From assembly GCA_038207565.1 (NCBI GenBank), contig JBBQZQ010000011.1, positions 35,745 to 99,744 of the forward strand: DNA of 64,000 nucleotides, written 5' to 3'. Numbering within the stretch: position 1 is the stretch's first letter; each line of letters begins with the position of its first letter. This stretch comes from JALZAI01 sp038207565 (lineage in GTDB: Bacteria > Actinomycetota > Actinomycetes > Mycobacteriales > Jatrophihabitantaceae). The position numbers and the translations under genes are program-made. Below are positions 16,650 through 25,660 of this stretch, one piece after another. The notes under the pieces were generated by a model. It saw nothing but the letters and a program-made list of their open reading frames with translations, was not told the DNA's origin and ran no database searches.

Positions 16650-16964
16650 ATGGCCGCTGCAACCGATTACGACGCCCCCCGCCGCAACCAGGCGGAGGAC
16701 ACCGACGACGACTCCCTGGAAGCGCTGAAGTCGCGTCGTACGGACACCAGGTCCGGGGCCATCGACGTTGACGAGGCCGATTTCAACGAAGCCCTCGAGC
16801 TCCCCGGCGCCGACCTGTCAGCGCTGTCGGAAGACGAATTGACCGTGCGGGTGCTGCCCAGACAGGACGACGAATTCACCTGCACGAGTTGCTTCCTGGT
16901 TCATCACCGCAGCCGCCTCGCGCGAGACGGGCGCCGCAAGGTCGTCTGCCGTGACTGCGCCTGA
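16650..16964 (+). CDS. DUF4193 family protein with C-terminal zinc ribbon
   Basis: A 104-residue acidic protein of the actinobacterial DUF4193 family. Residues 1-75 are charged and probably extended; residues 78-104 carry CTSCFLVHHRSRLA and VCRDCA, giving two CxxC pairs that should bind zinc. Members are broadly conserved in actinobacteria and of unknown function, possibly transcription-associated. GAGAGAAG lies upstream of the ATG. It is transcribed alone; a very strong stem-loop follows. Confidence 0.9.
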   Translation: MAAATDYDAPRRNQAEDTDDDSLEALKSRRTDTRSGAIDVDEADFNEALELPGADLSALSEDELTVRVLPRQDDEFTCTSCFLVHHRSRLARDGRRKVVCRDCA

Positions 16965-17021
16965 TCCTGCTTTATCGTGAGACTCGATCGGCAGACCGAG
17001 CGGTGCAGCCGAGGCCCGATG

Positions 17022-17090
17022 CCTCGACCGTGATCAAGAGGCCCGAACCGTCGACAACGAACGGTTCGGGCCTCTTGATCACAGTCGAGG
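17022..17090. terminator. Large stem-loop, 30-bp arms
   Basis: Arms at 17022-17051 and 17061-17090 pair at 29 of 30 positions around a 9-base loop; the inner 21 bp are perfect (TGATCAAGAGGCCCGAACCG plus one base). It lies 58 bases after the DUF4193 stop and at the 3' edge of the DUF72 fragment on the other strand. It could terminate both. No T-run follows on either strand, and the length is unusual for a terminator. Confidence 0.6.
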
Positions 17091-17099
17091 GGTCAGCGG

Positions 17100-17301
17100 C
17101 CGAGGAAGGAGCGCAAGGTGTCGGCGTCGCGGTGCGGGGCCAGCGGTAGAAGCTGGCATTCAGCTCCGCCGTGGCGAACCGCCGCGTGTAGAACTCCAGG
17201 CGCGCCCCCGGTGCGGTTCCCGGCGGGTAGAGCGCGTGCTCCCAATGCGGGTAGCTCCATCCGGACGTACCGATGTGCACCCCCAACCCGGCGACCCCCA
17301 T
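17100..17301 (-). pseudogene. DUF72 family gene, N-terminal fragment
   Basis: From an ATG at 17301 the minus strand reads VHIGTSGWSYPHWEHALYP and LEFYTRRFATAELNASFYRW, the hallmark start of DUF72 TIM-barrel proteins. The usual 240-residue protein is cut after about 65 residues, where the sequence becomes unrelated and meets the 30-bp-arm stem-loop. The gene is therefore a remnant. Confidence 0.75.
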
Positions 17302-17433
17302 TCTGCTCAGACAGACCCACGCCGAGCCTAAGACGCGACCTGTCCGGGCGTACGGACAGCAGCATTTCGCTGCAGTAAGACTTCGCTGAAGCGATAGTTT
17401 TACCCGGCTCGGGCCAAAAGTGGGGGCGATGGC

Positions 17434-18524
17434 GTGGCGCTGACGAGATTGGGCATCGTGGGCAGTGGCTGGCGTGCCGAATTCTTCCGGCGCATGGCGA
17501 TGTTGCTCCCGGACGCGGTGGAGCTGGTTGGTGCAGCGACACGTCGACCCGAGATGACTGCCGCAAGGAGCGACTCGTGGGGCGTGCCGGTCGACCTCAC
17601 TCCGAGCCAGCTGCTGCGCCGGGGCAGGCCTGATCTGGTCGTCACCTGCGTGCCGTGGACAGCGAACCCGGGGCTGGTCGTCGAGCTGGTCGAGGCCGGT
17701 GTCAAGGTGCTCAGCGAGACGCCGCCGGCTCCCGATCTGGACGGGCTGCGCGCATTGTGGGACGCGGTCGGTGGACGCGATGCGGTGCAGGTCGCAGAGC
17801 AGTATCACCTGATGCCGGGCGATGCCGCGCGGGCCGAGATCGTCCGGCGCGAGGTGATCGGACAACCCACCCAGGTGCAAATTTCCTCGACGCACACCTA
17901 TCACGCGATCTCGCTCATTCGTGCGCTGCTCGGCGTCGGTCTGCAGCCGGCGCGGGTGAATGCGTCGTTGCTGCGTTCGGCGTTGGTCGATCCGCTGAGT
18001 CGGGACGGTTGGAGCGGCGACACCGAGCCGAAGCAGGCCGAGACAATCCTCGCCACGTTCGACTTCCGCGACGGTCGGTCGGGGTCTACGACTTCACCTC
18101 CAACCAGTGGCACAACCAGCTGCGCCACCGACGGATCGTGATTCGCGGCAGCCACGGTGAGATCGCCGACGACAACGTGGTGTACGTCCGCGACGCGCGG
18201 ACGATCCTGCATTCACCGATCGTGCGACAGCAGCTCGGCCACGACCTGAATCTGGACGGGTTTGACACCGAGTTGATCGCCTTCGAAGGCGAACCGGTGT
18301 GGCGCAACCCGTTTCTGGGCCATCGGCTAATGGACGAGGAGATCGCCATTACCCAAATGCTGCTCGCATCGGCACGATGGGCGACCGACACCGGCCCGGC
18401 GCCTTACCCCCTCGCGCATGCTTGCGTCGACCACGAGCTGGGTCTCGCGATTGACCAATCCCTTGCAGCAGGTCGCCCCGTCGATGCGGGCGTCGAAGCG
18501 TGGTTCGCCAACGCCGCGCGGTGA
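17434..18524 (+). pseudogene. Gfo/Idh/MocA-type oxidoreductase with one frameshift
   Basis: The first frame (GTG start, LGIVGSGWRAEFFRR nucleotide-binding motif, then VLSETPPAPDLDGL and the VAEQYHLMPG segment) runs to ATFDFRDGRSG near 18080. It then stops making sense, and a second frame continues exactly with VYDFTSNQWHNQLRHRR and proceeds to a normal stop at 18524. One extra G in the tcgggg run at 18080-18085 would restore a protein of about 363 residues. Members reduce or oxidise sugars or inositols with NAD(P). The lesion may be a true frameshift or a sequencing error in the G tract. Confidence 0.8.
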
Positions 18525-18652
18525 CCGCACGCTCGACGCGGCACGATCAGGCTCCCCGGCGCGACCTCGCCGAGTTGGACACGAAAAGACCGATTTTACA
18601 GCCCTGTCCGGTCACACACGGTTAGCATATGTACAGGCGTGCGGGGAGGGGC

Positions 18653-19480
18653 ATGGTGACTGGGATGGATGACGACGAGATCGGTCGCGAAGCGGGCGGA
18701 CCTGATGGCGGGGGCAACTCACGTACGGACGGGGCCGCTGCGAGTGAAATTGATGAAGAGTTCGAGCTGCTGGCGAGTCTGAAGGACCTGTCGCAGCTGG
18801 TCACGCGACCTGGGCAGGAGGGTTTGGAAGACCTGCTCACGCACATCGCCACCTTCGCGGTCCGGGCGATCCCGGGCGCCGACGGCGCCGGCCTGACTCT
18901 GCTGGAGGCCGGACACGCCGACACCATCGTGGCCACGGCGGCATTCGTTCGCGAAGTTGATGAGATTCAGTATCGACTCGGCGAGGGGCCATGCATCAGC
19001 GCTGCAGCCGAGGCCCGCACCGTGACGTCGGGGTCTCTCGGTGGAGACCAGCTGTGGCCGCGGTTCGGGCCCCGGGTAGGCCGCCTGGGTGTGCACAGCG
19101 TGCTGTCGTTGCCTTTGATCGGCGCCGACGGGGTACTGGGCGCAATGAATGTCTATGCACACGGCAAGGACGTCTTCGACGAGCGGGCGGTGCACCTGGG
19201 GGAGCTGTTCGCGGTTCCGGCCGCGATCTCTGTGCAGAACGCCCAAGCCTTGTTCCAGGCCCGTCGCCTGGTGGCCCAGTTGCAGACGGCGTTGACCAGT
19301 CGCGCCGTCATCGATCAGGCTTTGGGCATTCTGATGAGCCGCAGCGGTGCCTCCGCGGAGGAGGCGTTCATGAAACTCAGGGTGATGAGCCAGACCGAGA
19401 ACCGGAAGTTGTCGACGGTGGCGCAGGTGATCCGGGACGAGGCGGTGCGACGCGCCCGAGCGCGTCACGTCGGCGACTGA
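18653..19480 (+). CDS. GAF-ANTAR antiterminator regulator
   Basis: A 275-residue regulator. Residues about 40-195 form a GAF sensor domain with the IQYRLGEGPCISAA segment typical of this group. The C-terminal 60 residues (LTSRAVIDQALGILMSRSGA to VIRDEAVRRA) form an ANTAR RNA-binding domain that in relatives stabilises tandem hairpins to prevent termination. The start at 18653 is chosen because GGGGAGGGG precedes it. It is paralogous to the protein at 20843 and opens a four-gene regulatory cluster. The ligand is unknown. Confidence 0.92.
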   Translation: MVTGMDDDEIGREAGGPDGGGNSRTDGAAASEIDEEFELLASLKDLSQLVTRPGQEGLEDLLTHIATFAVRAIPGADGAGLTLLEAGHADTIVATAAFVREVDEIQYRLGEGPCISAAAEARTVTSGSLGGDQLWPRFGPRVGRLGVHSVLSLPLIGADGVLGAMNVYAHGKDVFDERAVHLGELFAVPAAISVQNAQALFQARRLVAQLQTALTSRAVIDQALGILMSRSGASAEEAFMKLRVMSQTENRKLSTVAQVIRDEAVRRARARHVGD

Positions 19481-19645
19481 GGATCGACCATTAACCGCGA
19501 CGTGACCATCGCGATGCGGGTCTCGCGCGAATCGGGTGACCGGCGCGTAGGGTAGGACGAACTGAAGCCGCGCGACAGGGACCCGACCCCGCCTCCGGTC
19601 TTGGTCCCGCACGATGCGCCTTGCCGAGTGTGGACCCTGGTTGTC

Positions 19646-20260
19646 ATGCTCGGCGTTCGGGACGCCCGGAGTTCCTACGTGGAATCTTCCGCCGCACTAA
19701 ACGTCGATCTGCAAGCTCTGACCGATGCTCTCGACCAGCCAGACATCGACCTTCGCGCGTTGTTGCGGCACCTCGCTGACGACGCCCGCGTTGCGGTGCC
19801 GTCGTTCGTGGGCCTGAGCCTCACCGTGGTGATCGACGACTATCCGGTCACGCTCAGGGTGATGAACGACGTCGACCCGACGACGGTCGCTGCGTCGGCC
19901 CGCGTGCCCGTCGGCGCATTCTCCGATGCGGTGTCGGAGGGGACGCTCGTGTTCTACGCGTCCAATGCCGGAGCCCTCGTCGACTTTGCCGCCGATGTGT
20001 CTTACGCACTTCGCCTCGATCTACCGGCTGTCGTGCTCGACGCGGACCTCCCTGGTGCCTTCGAGTTCATCGGCCTCAGCGGCGCAACGGAGTTGTCCCA
20101 GATCAATCAGGCGATCGGCATCCTGATCGAGCACGGCAACCACCCGGAGGCGGCCCACGACGAGTTGCGGCACCTCGCCCGGTTCGCCCGGCGTCCTGTG
20201 CTCGATACCGCGGTGCTACTCATTGCCGCGACCCGGCAGGCCAGCGCCGAACCGGCCTGA
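19646..20260 (+). CDS. Divergent sensor with ANTAR-like C-terminus
   Basis: About 204 residues. The N-terminal 130 residues are a compact alpha/beta domain (VGLSLTVVIDDYPVTLRVM) related to the small sensor found in actinobacterial ANTAR proteins. The C-terminus (ELSQINQAIGILIEHGNHPE) aligns with ANTAR helices, including the QAxGIL core. No good ribosome site marks the start; 19601 (TTG) is an alternative. It lies between two classical GAF-ANTAR genes and probably belongs to the same control circuit. Confidence 0.7.
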   Translation: MLGVRDARSSYVESSAALNVDLQALTDALDQPDIDLRALLRHLADDARVAVPSFVGLSLTVVIDDYPVTLRVMNDVDPTTVAASARVPVGAFSDAVSEGTLVFYASNAGALVDFAADVSYALRLDLPAVVLDADLPGAFEFIGLSGATELSQINQAIGILIEHGNHPEAAHDELRHLARFARRPVLDTAVLLIAATRQASAEPA

Positions 20261-20400
20261 CCGCCCTGCGCGCGGTGCTTGCGGCACATGATCCACCGCT
20301 GGTCCGGTAGAGAACTCTCGACAAGGCCCAGGCACGGGGTGTTAAGCTGGCGTCGGTTGGGACTAAACCGGTCCAAAGCGGAATCGCGAGATGCGGGGCC

Positions 20401-20832
20401 GTGAGCACACCGCTCGATTTGGACGTGCCCGGTGATCCAGGTTGGGATCGCTTGTGCGAGCTGCATCGGTCGTTGCTGTTGTTGACGTGGCGGGGTGATG
20501 ACGTGGTGTGGCCCATCGCGAGTGACAAGCCTCGTAACGTCGTGCCGGGCCTGAATGAGCACCGTGCCGAGCTCAATCAGGTCGACAGTGCATTGCGGGC
20601 TATTGATGAGCGCGACGCCACCGCGCTGCGACTGATCTACGGCCGACGATTCACCCAGACCGAGGTTGCGGCGCACCTCGGTGTCTCGGAGCTGGAAATC
20701 GGGGTCCGGGTGGCGCGCGGCCTGTGCGCGGTGGGTCGCTTTCTGGTAGCGGCACCGCGCGCGCCGCGGCAAGCTCGGGCATCCGTGAGCGCTCGGGTAC
20801 GGCGACGTCGGCCGAGACGGGGTAACGCGTGA
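20401..20832 (+). CDS. Sigma-region-4-like helix-turn-helix protein
   Basis: A 143-residue protein from a GTG start. Residues 60-115 resemble sigma-70 region 4 (ALRLIYGRRFTQTEVAAHLG followed by a recognition helix). The C-terminal 25 residues are strongly basic (RVRRRRPRRGNA). There is no region 2, so it is not a complete sigma factor; it may bind DNA or partner with the ANTAR proteins. It ends 11 bases before the GAF-ANTAR gene at 20843, which suggests co-transcription. Confidence 0.65.
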   Translation: MSTPLDLDVPGDPGWDRLCELHRSLLLLTWRGDDVVWPIASDKPRNVVPGLNEHRAELNQVDSALRAIDERDATALRLIYGRRFTQTEVAAHLGVSELEIGVRVARGLCAVGRFLVAAPRAPRQARASVSARVRRRRPRRGNA

Positions 20833-20842
20833 CGGGAGTTGC

Positions 20843-21625
20843 ATGAAGACGGAAATGAGCGCGGAGGGGGACGACCTGTCCGACAAGCGCGGGCTGGCGG
20901 CCGGCCTGCTCGGCCTGTCCGGGTTGATCGCCGGATCGACCACGTTGGAGCAGCTGTTGACTGAAGTGGCGACTTTCACCGTGGCGGCAGTCCCTTCGGC
21001 GGACGGGGCAGGCGTGACGATGCTCGAGTGCGGAAGGCCGGACACCCTTGCAGCATCGGATGAATTCGTGCGTGATGTCGACAGCATCCAGTACCGGATC
21101 GGCGAAGGGCCGTGCATCTCTGCGGCTGCGGGCGGTACCACCGTCATGTCGGGATCGCTCGGCGACGACGGTGCCTGGCCGACCTTCGGGCCGCAGGCGG
21201 CGCACCTCGGGGTGCACAGCGCAATCTCGCTGCCGCTCGTTCTCAAGGAAGAAGTCGTCGGAGCACTCAACGTGTACGCGCACGCGCCTGATGCGTTCGA
21301 CGGCTCGTCGCGTCGGATCGGGGAGCTATTTGCCGGCCCGGCAGCCGTCGCGATTCACAACGCGAGAATCCTGGAGGCAGTGCAGCGCGAGTCGACCCGC
21401 TTGCAGGCTGCTCTGAGCAGTCGGGCGACCATCGACCATGCCGTGGGGATCATCATGTCTCGCTCCGGAATCTCGGCTGACGAGGCTTTCATCCGGTTAC
21501 GCATCATGAGCCAGCACGGCCACGTCAAACTGACCGTTGTTGCGGCTAAACTCGTCGAGCAAGCCGTGCGGCGGGCCCGTTCTCGCCCGGCGCGGCCGAG
21601 CATCCCTCCGGAGTCGCGGTCCTAG
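20843..21625 (+). CDS. GAF-ANTAR antiterminator regulator (paralogue)
   Basis: A 260-residue protein with a GAF domain (residues 20-185, IQYRIGEGPCISAA) and an ANTAR domain (SSRATIDHAVGIIMSRSGIS to LVEQAVRRARSR). It closely resembles the product at 18653, including the GEGPCISAA core and the HLGVHSAISLPL segment, so the two arose by duplication. It is followed by two adjoining perfect hairpins. Regulated transcripts cannot be named from the window. Confidence 0.92.
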   Translation: MKTEMSAEGDDLSDKRGLAAGLLGLSGLIAGSTTLEQLLTEVATFTVAAVPSADGAGVTMLECGRPDTLAASDEFVRDVDSIQYRIGEGPCISAAAGGTTVMSGSLGDDGAWPTFGPQAAHLGVHSAISLPLVLKEEVVGALNVYAHAPDAFDGSSRRIGELFAGPAAVAIHNARILEAVQRESTRLQAALSSRATIDHAVGIIMSRSGISADEAFIRLRIMSQHGHVKLTVVAAKLVEQAVRRARSRPARPSIPPESRS

Positions 21626-21684
21626 CCGACCGACGTGTGGCTAGTGTATGGTTAGAATGCTGATCCACCAGCCAGCCCGGGCAG

Positions 21685-21719
21685 CACCTGCGCCACGCAG
21701 GTGTTGAGCATTTGCTCAA
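21685..21719. terminator. Two adjoining perfect hairpins after GAF-ANTAR gene
   Basis: CACCTGCG-CCA-CGCAGGTG (21685-21703) is followed immediately by TTGAGCA-TT-TGCTCAA (21704-21719). They start 60 bases after the ANTAR stop codon. A double terminator is likely. The loops are too small for the six-base loops of known ANTAR target hairpins. Confidence 0.55.
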
Positions 21720-22003
21720 AGCCGGGATAGTCCGGTCGCCGCGAGTGCTCGGCCCATCCTTACGCCGTGCCACGCGAGCACACGTGCCAGCGGATTCACG
21801 TCGTGCATACAGCCGTTTCGGACCTTGCCTCTCTCGGGGAGGCAGGTGCCGGTGCGAGCGGAAGATGTATGTGCGCAGACGCGCAGGAGATGTGGCGTCG
21901 GTACCCGGTGGTTCGTCACACACCACGACGACATGGGAGCGCTCCGCGTTGTCTGTCGTCCCGCGCTTGGTGATCGCTCTCCGGGGGGACGCGATTTCCG
22001 AGG

Positions 22004-22107
22004 GGGTCGATTCCGGGGGGCATCGACCCTAAGGGACTCGTTGCGGTGCGCCTGTCGAAACCTCGCGCGTTCACGCGCGAACAGTTGCGCACGCGCACCG
22101 CAACGAG
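22004..22107. other. Candidate structured RNA: nested inverted repeats
   Basis: GGGTCGAT/ATCGACCC (22004-22029, 10-base loop) is followed by a compound structure. Its outer stem is CTCGTTGCGGTGCGC (22037-22051) with GCGCACCGCAACGAG (22093-22107), 15 perfect pairs. Inside it lie CTGT/ACAG and TCGCGCGT/ACGCGCGA (22063-22080). The surrounding 600 bp (21626-22222) hold no recognisable gene. Such nested symmetry suggests an RNA element or a binding site for a dimeric protein; strand and function are not known. Confidence 0.45.
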
Positions 22108-22222
22108 CCGACGTTTGCCGACAGAAACCATGCCGGTCTGGGTCGAGTGTCAGCGCAGCCACCCGGAGTGCAGCGCTCGGCGACCCAGTCGCGAGCTGGG
22201 AGGCTCAATGGAGGACGGCCGC

Positions 22223-22504
22223 ATGTCAGCCTGGAACGTCTTCGGACACCAGGTACCGCTCATCGGCCTGCGTCGTGAGGCACTGCGCGCGGGCGCCGCG
22301 CCGACGCCGCTCACCGCAGGTGCGGATGCCCACCTTGATGACGAGGCGTTGGCCCGCCTGCAGCGCGTCGCGACCTCAGGCATGAGTTGGTTTCCAGCGG
22401 TGCGCGACGCGGACGCCGTCGAAGTGGCATTCCGGCTGCTCCAAGACCTCGAATCAACGGCAATCCGGCTCGGCGGATCGGCCGGATCGGCCGGATCGTC
22501 CTGA
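22223..22504 (+). CDS. Small hypothetical protein
   Basis: A 93-residue frame starting MSAWNVFGHQVPLIGLRREA, with GGAGG eight bases upstream of the ATG. The body is helical and charged. The end (GGSAGSAGSS) is encoded by three copies of a GGATCGGCC-like repeat. I recognise no family. It lies downstream of the nested inverted repeats, which could be in its leader. Confidence 0.45.
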   Translation: MSAWNVFGHQVPLIGLRREALRAGAAPTPLTAGADAHLDDEALARLQRVATSGMSWFPAVRDADAVEVAFRLLQDLESTAIRLGGSAGSAGSS

Positions 22505-22742
22505 TACGAGATCGACCGGCTGGTCTCACGGGCCGTGTCGACTCAGCTACCGACGACTCTGCGATCGGATGCCCAATGGACAAGGTGGTACCGGTGCCGC
22601 AGTGACGGATGCCACCCGCAACCCCTCTACTCGCCGGTAGCGCACATAGTTGGACGTCCTAGTAATTCGTCGCGAGGGCGGTAATGAGCGTCACCGAGTT
22701 GTCCGGCACGTGCGGTTTCCCGCATTCGGGTTACCGAGAGCC

Positions 22743-23711
22743 ATGCTGATGCTGGCGCGCGCCGAAAGCCGTTCAGGGTCGCGCTTGTTGGGGTTCGGCG
22801 CTGCCCAGCCTGAGCACGCCGTTTCTGGTGCGGACCTCGGCCGTCCGTTCGGTCGCACCTCGGACTGGATCGAGACCCGAACTGGTATCCGTTCCCTTCG
22901 CCGGCTGCACGCCTGCGATGACATCGGCGACCTGGCTGGGCGAGCTGCGGTGCGGGCGCTGGCTGCCGCATCAGTCCCCGCTGACGAGGTCGACCTCGTG
23001 ATCTCGGCAACGTGCAGCACTGATGCCGGGCCATGGGACGCAAGAGCGCTCGCGCACTGCATTGCTCCCGGCGCGGGATGGGTCCAGCTCAACGCAGCAT
23101 GCAGCGGCTTCTCCTATGCACTCAGCGCTGCTGACACGTTCATCCGAACCGGGGACGCCCGTCACGTTCTGGTGGTTGCCGCCGAGCACATGAGCCGGTT
23201 GATCGACCCCGAAGACCTCGGGACGTCGATCATCTTCGGAGACGGCGCGGGCGCGGCGGTGCTCGGTCCAAGCCCGGACGGCGCGACCGGGGTCGGACCG
23301 GTCGTATGGGGCAGCGACGGCGGGCAGGCTGACCTCATCCAGTGCGAACCCGGGTCGCCTGGCTTCCTGCGGATGGCCGGGCAGCAGGTGTTCCGGTGGG
23401 CGGTGGAACGGATGCCGGCCGTGGCACTCGAAGCCTGCGCTCGAGCCGGCGTAGCGGTCTCCGATATCGACGTATTTGTGCCGCACCAGGCGAACCTGCG
23501 CATCATCGACGCAGTGGCCCGCAAGCTCGGGTTGCAGGACGCCGTCGTCGCGACGGATGTGACCACCTCCGGGAACACCTCGGCCGCATCGATCCCGATC
23601 GCCTTGTCGACGCTCGCCGAGCGAGGACTCCTCCGTTCGGGACAGCTGGCCTTGCTCGTCGGATTCGGTGCCGGCCTCAGCTATGCGGGCCAGGTCGTCC
23701 GGTTGCCCTGA
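22743..23711 (+). CDS. 3-oxoacyl-ACP synthase III-like (KAS III) enzyme
   Basis: A 322-residue thiolase-fold enzyme. The catalytic triad is visible: Cys in NAACSGFSYAL near residue 118, His in FVPHQANLRI near 248 and Asn in SGNTSAASIPIAL near 278. RTGIRSLRR near 50 and the C-terminal GFGAGLSYAG are family signatures. KAS III condenses an acyl-CoA with malonyl-ACP to start fatty-acid or polyketide chains. No other fatty-acid genes are adjacent, so it may be a specialised starter enzyme. The ribosome site is weak; the ATG at 22743 is chosen from alignment of the N-terminus. Confidence 0.88.
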   Translation: MLMLARAESRSGSRLLGFGAAQPEHAVSGADLGRPFGRTSDWIETRTGIRSLRRLHACDDIGDLAGRAAVRALAAASVPADEVDLVISATCSTDAGPWDARALAHCIAPGAGWVQLNAACSGFSYALSAADTFIRTGDARHVLVVAAEHMSRLIDPEDLGTSIIFGDGAGAAVLGPSPDGATGVGPVVWGSDGGQADLIQCEPGSPGFLRMAGQQVFRWAVERMPAVALEACARAGVAVSDIDVFVPHQANLRIIDAVARKLGLQDAVVATDVTTSGNTSAASIPIALSTLAERGLLRSGQLALLVGFGAGLSYAGQVVRLP

Positions 23712-23801
23712 CCGGACCGAACGAACCACGTACCGCGTCACGCAGCTGACGCAAGCCAGCGGCGGCGATCCGATCACGACGGGATGTCGATGTGCCGGCG
23801 C

Positions 23802-25487
23802 TCAGGCGTCGATGACGATGGGCACGATGATCGGGCTCCGTCGGTAGGTGTTGCGGGCCCAGCGGCTCACTGTACGATGGATCAGCTGCTCCAGTTGGCG
23901 AGGTTCGCCGATACCCTCCTTCGCTGCCGTCTCGAGCACCTTCTCGATGAGAGGCGTCACCGCCGCGAAGGTCGAGGCGTCGTGCGCGAAGCCTCGGGCC
24001 AGGTAGTCCGGCGGTTCGGTCAGACTTCCGGTATCGGCGTCGACGAGCGCGACGACGGTGATGAACCCCCCTTCGGCCAGTGTGCGTCGATCGCTCAGCG
24101 ATGCCTCGGTCGCGCCTCCGACAGTCATCCCGTCGACGAAGACCAGCCCGGCCGGGACCTTGCCGGTGACCGCAGCGTGACCCTTCACGAGATCGACCAC
24201 GACCCCGTCCTCGGCCAATACGACGTTCGCCGCGGGGACGCCGGTACGCACGGCGAGCGCGCCATTCGCCGTGAGGTGCCGCCACTCACCGTGCACGGGC
24301 ATGACGTTTCTCGGGCGCACGATGTTGAAGCAGTAGACGAGTTCGCCCGCGCTCGCGTGTCCAGAGACGTGCACCTTGGCGTTGCCCTTGTGCACGACGT
24401 TGGCTCCCCACCGCGTGAGAGCGTTGATCACGCGGTAGATGGCGTTCTCGTTGCCGGGGATGAGGGAGCTCGCTAGCAGGACGGTGTCCCCTTCGCCGAC
24501 GCGGATCATGTGGTCGCGGTTTGCCATCCGGGCGAGCGCGGCCATCGGTTCGCCCTGCGAACCGGTGCAGATCAATGTGATCTTGTCATCCGGCATGCGC
24601 TCCAGCTTCTTCATATCGACGACGAGACCCTGCGGCACCTTCAGATAACCAAGCTCGCCGGCAAGGCCCATATTGCGCACCATCGAACGGCCCACGAAAG
24701 CAACCTTGCGGTCATGGCGCTGCGCAGCGTCGAGCACCTGTTGGATGCGGTGCACGTGGCTGGCGAAACTGGAAACGATGATGCGCCGCGGCGCGGTACG
24801 GAACACCTCGTCGATCGCGGGACCGAGGTCGCGCTCGGCGGTGGTGAATCCGGGCACCTCGGCGTTGGTCGAGTCGACCAGGAACAGGTCGACGCCCTCC
24901 TCGCCGAGGCGGGCGAATGCGCGGAGATCGGTAATCCGCTTGTCCAGCGGGAACTGGTCCATCTTGAAGTCGCCGGTGTGCAGCACCAACCCGGCGCCGG
25001 TACGGATCGCGACTGCCAGCCCGTCCGGGATCGAGTGATTGACGGCGACGAACTCGCAGTCGAACGGACCGAAGCTGCGTCGTTGTCCTTCGGCGACCTC
25101 GACGGTGACCGGAGTGATCCGATGCTCCTTCAGCTTCGCTGCGATGAAAGCGAGGGTGAGCTTCGAACCCACCAGCGCGATGTCGCGGCGTTCCCGCAGC
25201 AGATAGGGCACGCCGCCTATGTGGTCCTCATGCCCATGGGTCAGCACGATCGCGTCGATCTTGTCGAGCCGATCGCGGATCCAGGTGAAGTCGGGCAGGA
25301 TCACGTCGACCCCGGGCTGGGTTTCTTCCGGGAACAGCACTCCGCAATCGACGATCAGCAGCCGGCCGGCGTGCTCGAACACTGTCATGTTGCGTCCTAC
25401 TTCGCCCAATCCCCCGAGCGGGACGATCCGGAGGCCACCCTTGGCCAATCGTGGCGGCGGCCCTAGATCGGGGTGTGGGTGGCTCAT
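23802..25487 (-). CDS. rnj: Ribonuclease J
   Basis: A 561-residue metallo-beta-lactamase/beta-CASP ribonuclease with endo- and 5'-3' exonuclease activity in RNA processing and decay. The zinc motif LTHGHEDHIGG lies near residue 75; GDFKMDQ, VSGHASAGEL and MPVHGEWRHL are the beta-CASP blocks. Length is normal for the actinobacterial enzyme. The start at 25487 (MSHPHPDLG) is preceded by AAAGGA; the upstream open frame has no support. The gene appears monocistronic and ends convergent with the KAS-III-like gene. Confidence 0.96.
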   Translation of the reverse strand: MSHPHPDLGPPPRLAKGGLRIVPLGGLGEVGRNMTVFEHAGRLLIVDCGVLFPEETQPGVDVILPDFTWIRDRLDKIDAIVLTHGHEDHIGGVPYLLRERRDIALVGSKLTLAFIAAKLKEHRITPVTVEVAEGQRRSFGPFDCEFVAVNHSIPDGLAVAIRTGAGLVLHTGDFKMDQFPLDKRITDLRAFARLGEEGVDLFLVDSTNAEVPGFTTAERDLGPAIDEVFRTAPRRIIVSSFASHVHRIQQVLDAAQRHDRKVAFVGRSMVRNMGLAGELGYLKVPQGLVVDMKKLERMPDDKITLICTGSQGEPMAALARMANRDHMIRVGEGDTVLLASSLIPGNENAIYRVINALTRWGANVVHKGNAKVHVSGHASAGELVYCFNIVRPRNVMPVHGEWRHLTANGALAVRTGVPAANVVLAEDGVVVDLVKGHAAVTGKVPAGLVFVDGMTVGGATEASLSDRRTLAEGGFITVVALVDADTGSLTEPPDYLARGFAHDASTFAAVTPLIEKVLETAAKEGIGEPRQLEQLIHRTVSRWARNTYRRSPIIVPIVIDA

Positions 25488-25660
25488 CGATTTCCGTCCT
25501 TTCCGTGACAGACAGGTGCCGCATATGACGACAGCGCCAGGCTTAACTGTCCCCCTGTGGTGGGCGAGGAACGAGCGAGCGGGGCGGGCTCGTCGTAGGG
25601 GGTTGACTGACGGGGCAGGGGACACCGGCAGGCGAGGGAATCCATGATCCATGCGGTAGG

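Noticed and set aside
21685..21719. ANTAR target RNA (tandem hairpins with six-base loops)
   Set aside because: The stems are adjacent, but the loops are three and two bases, without the conserved loop A and G positions.
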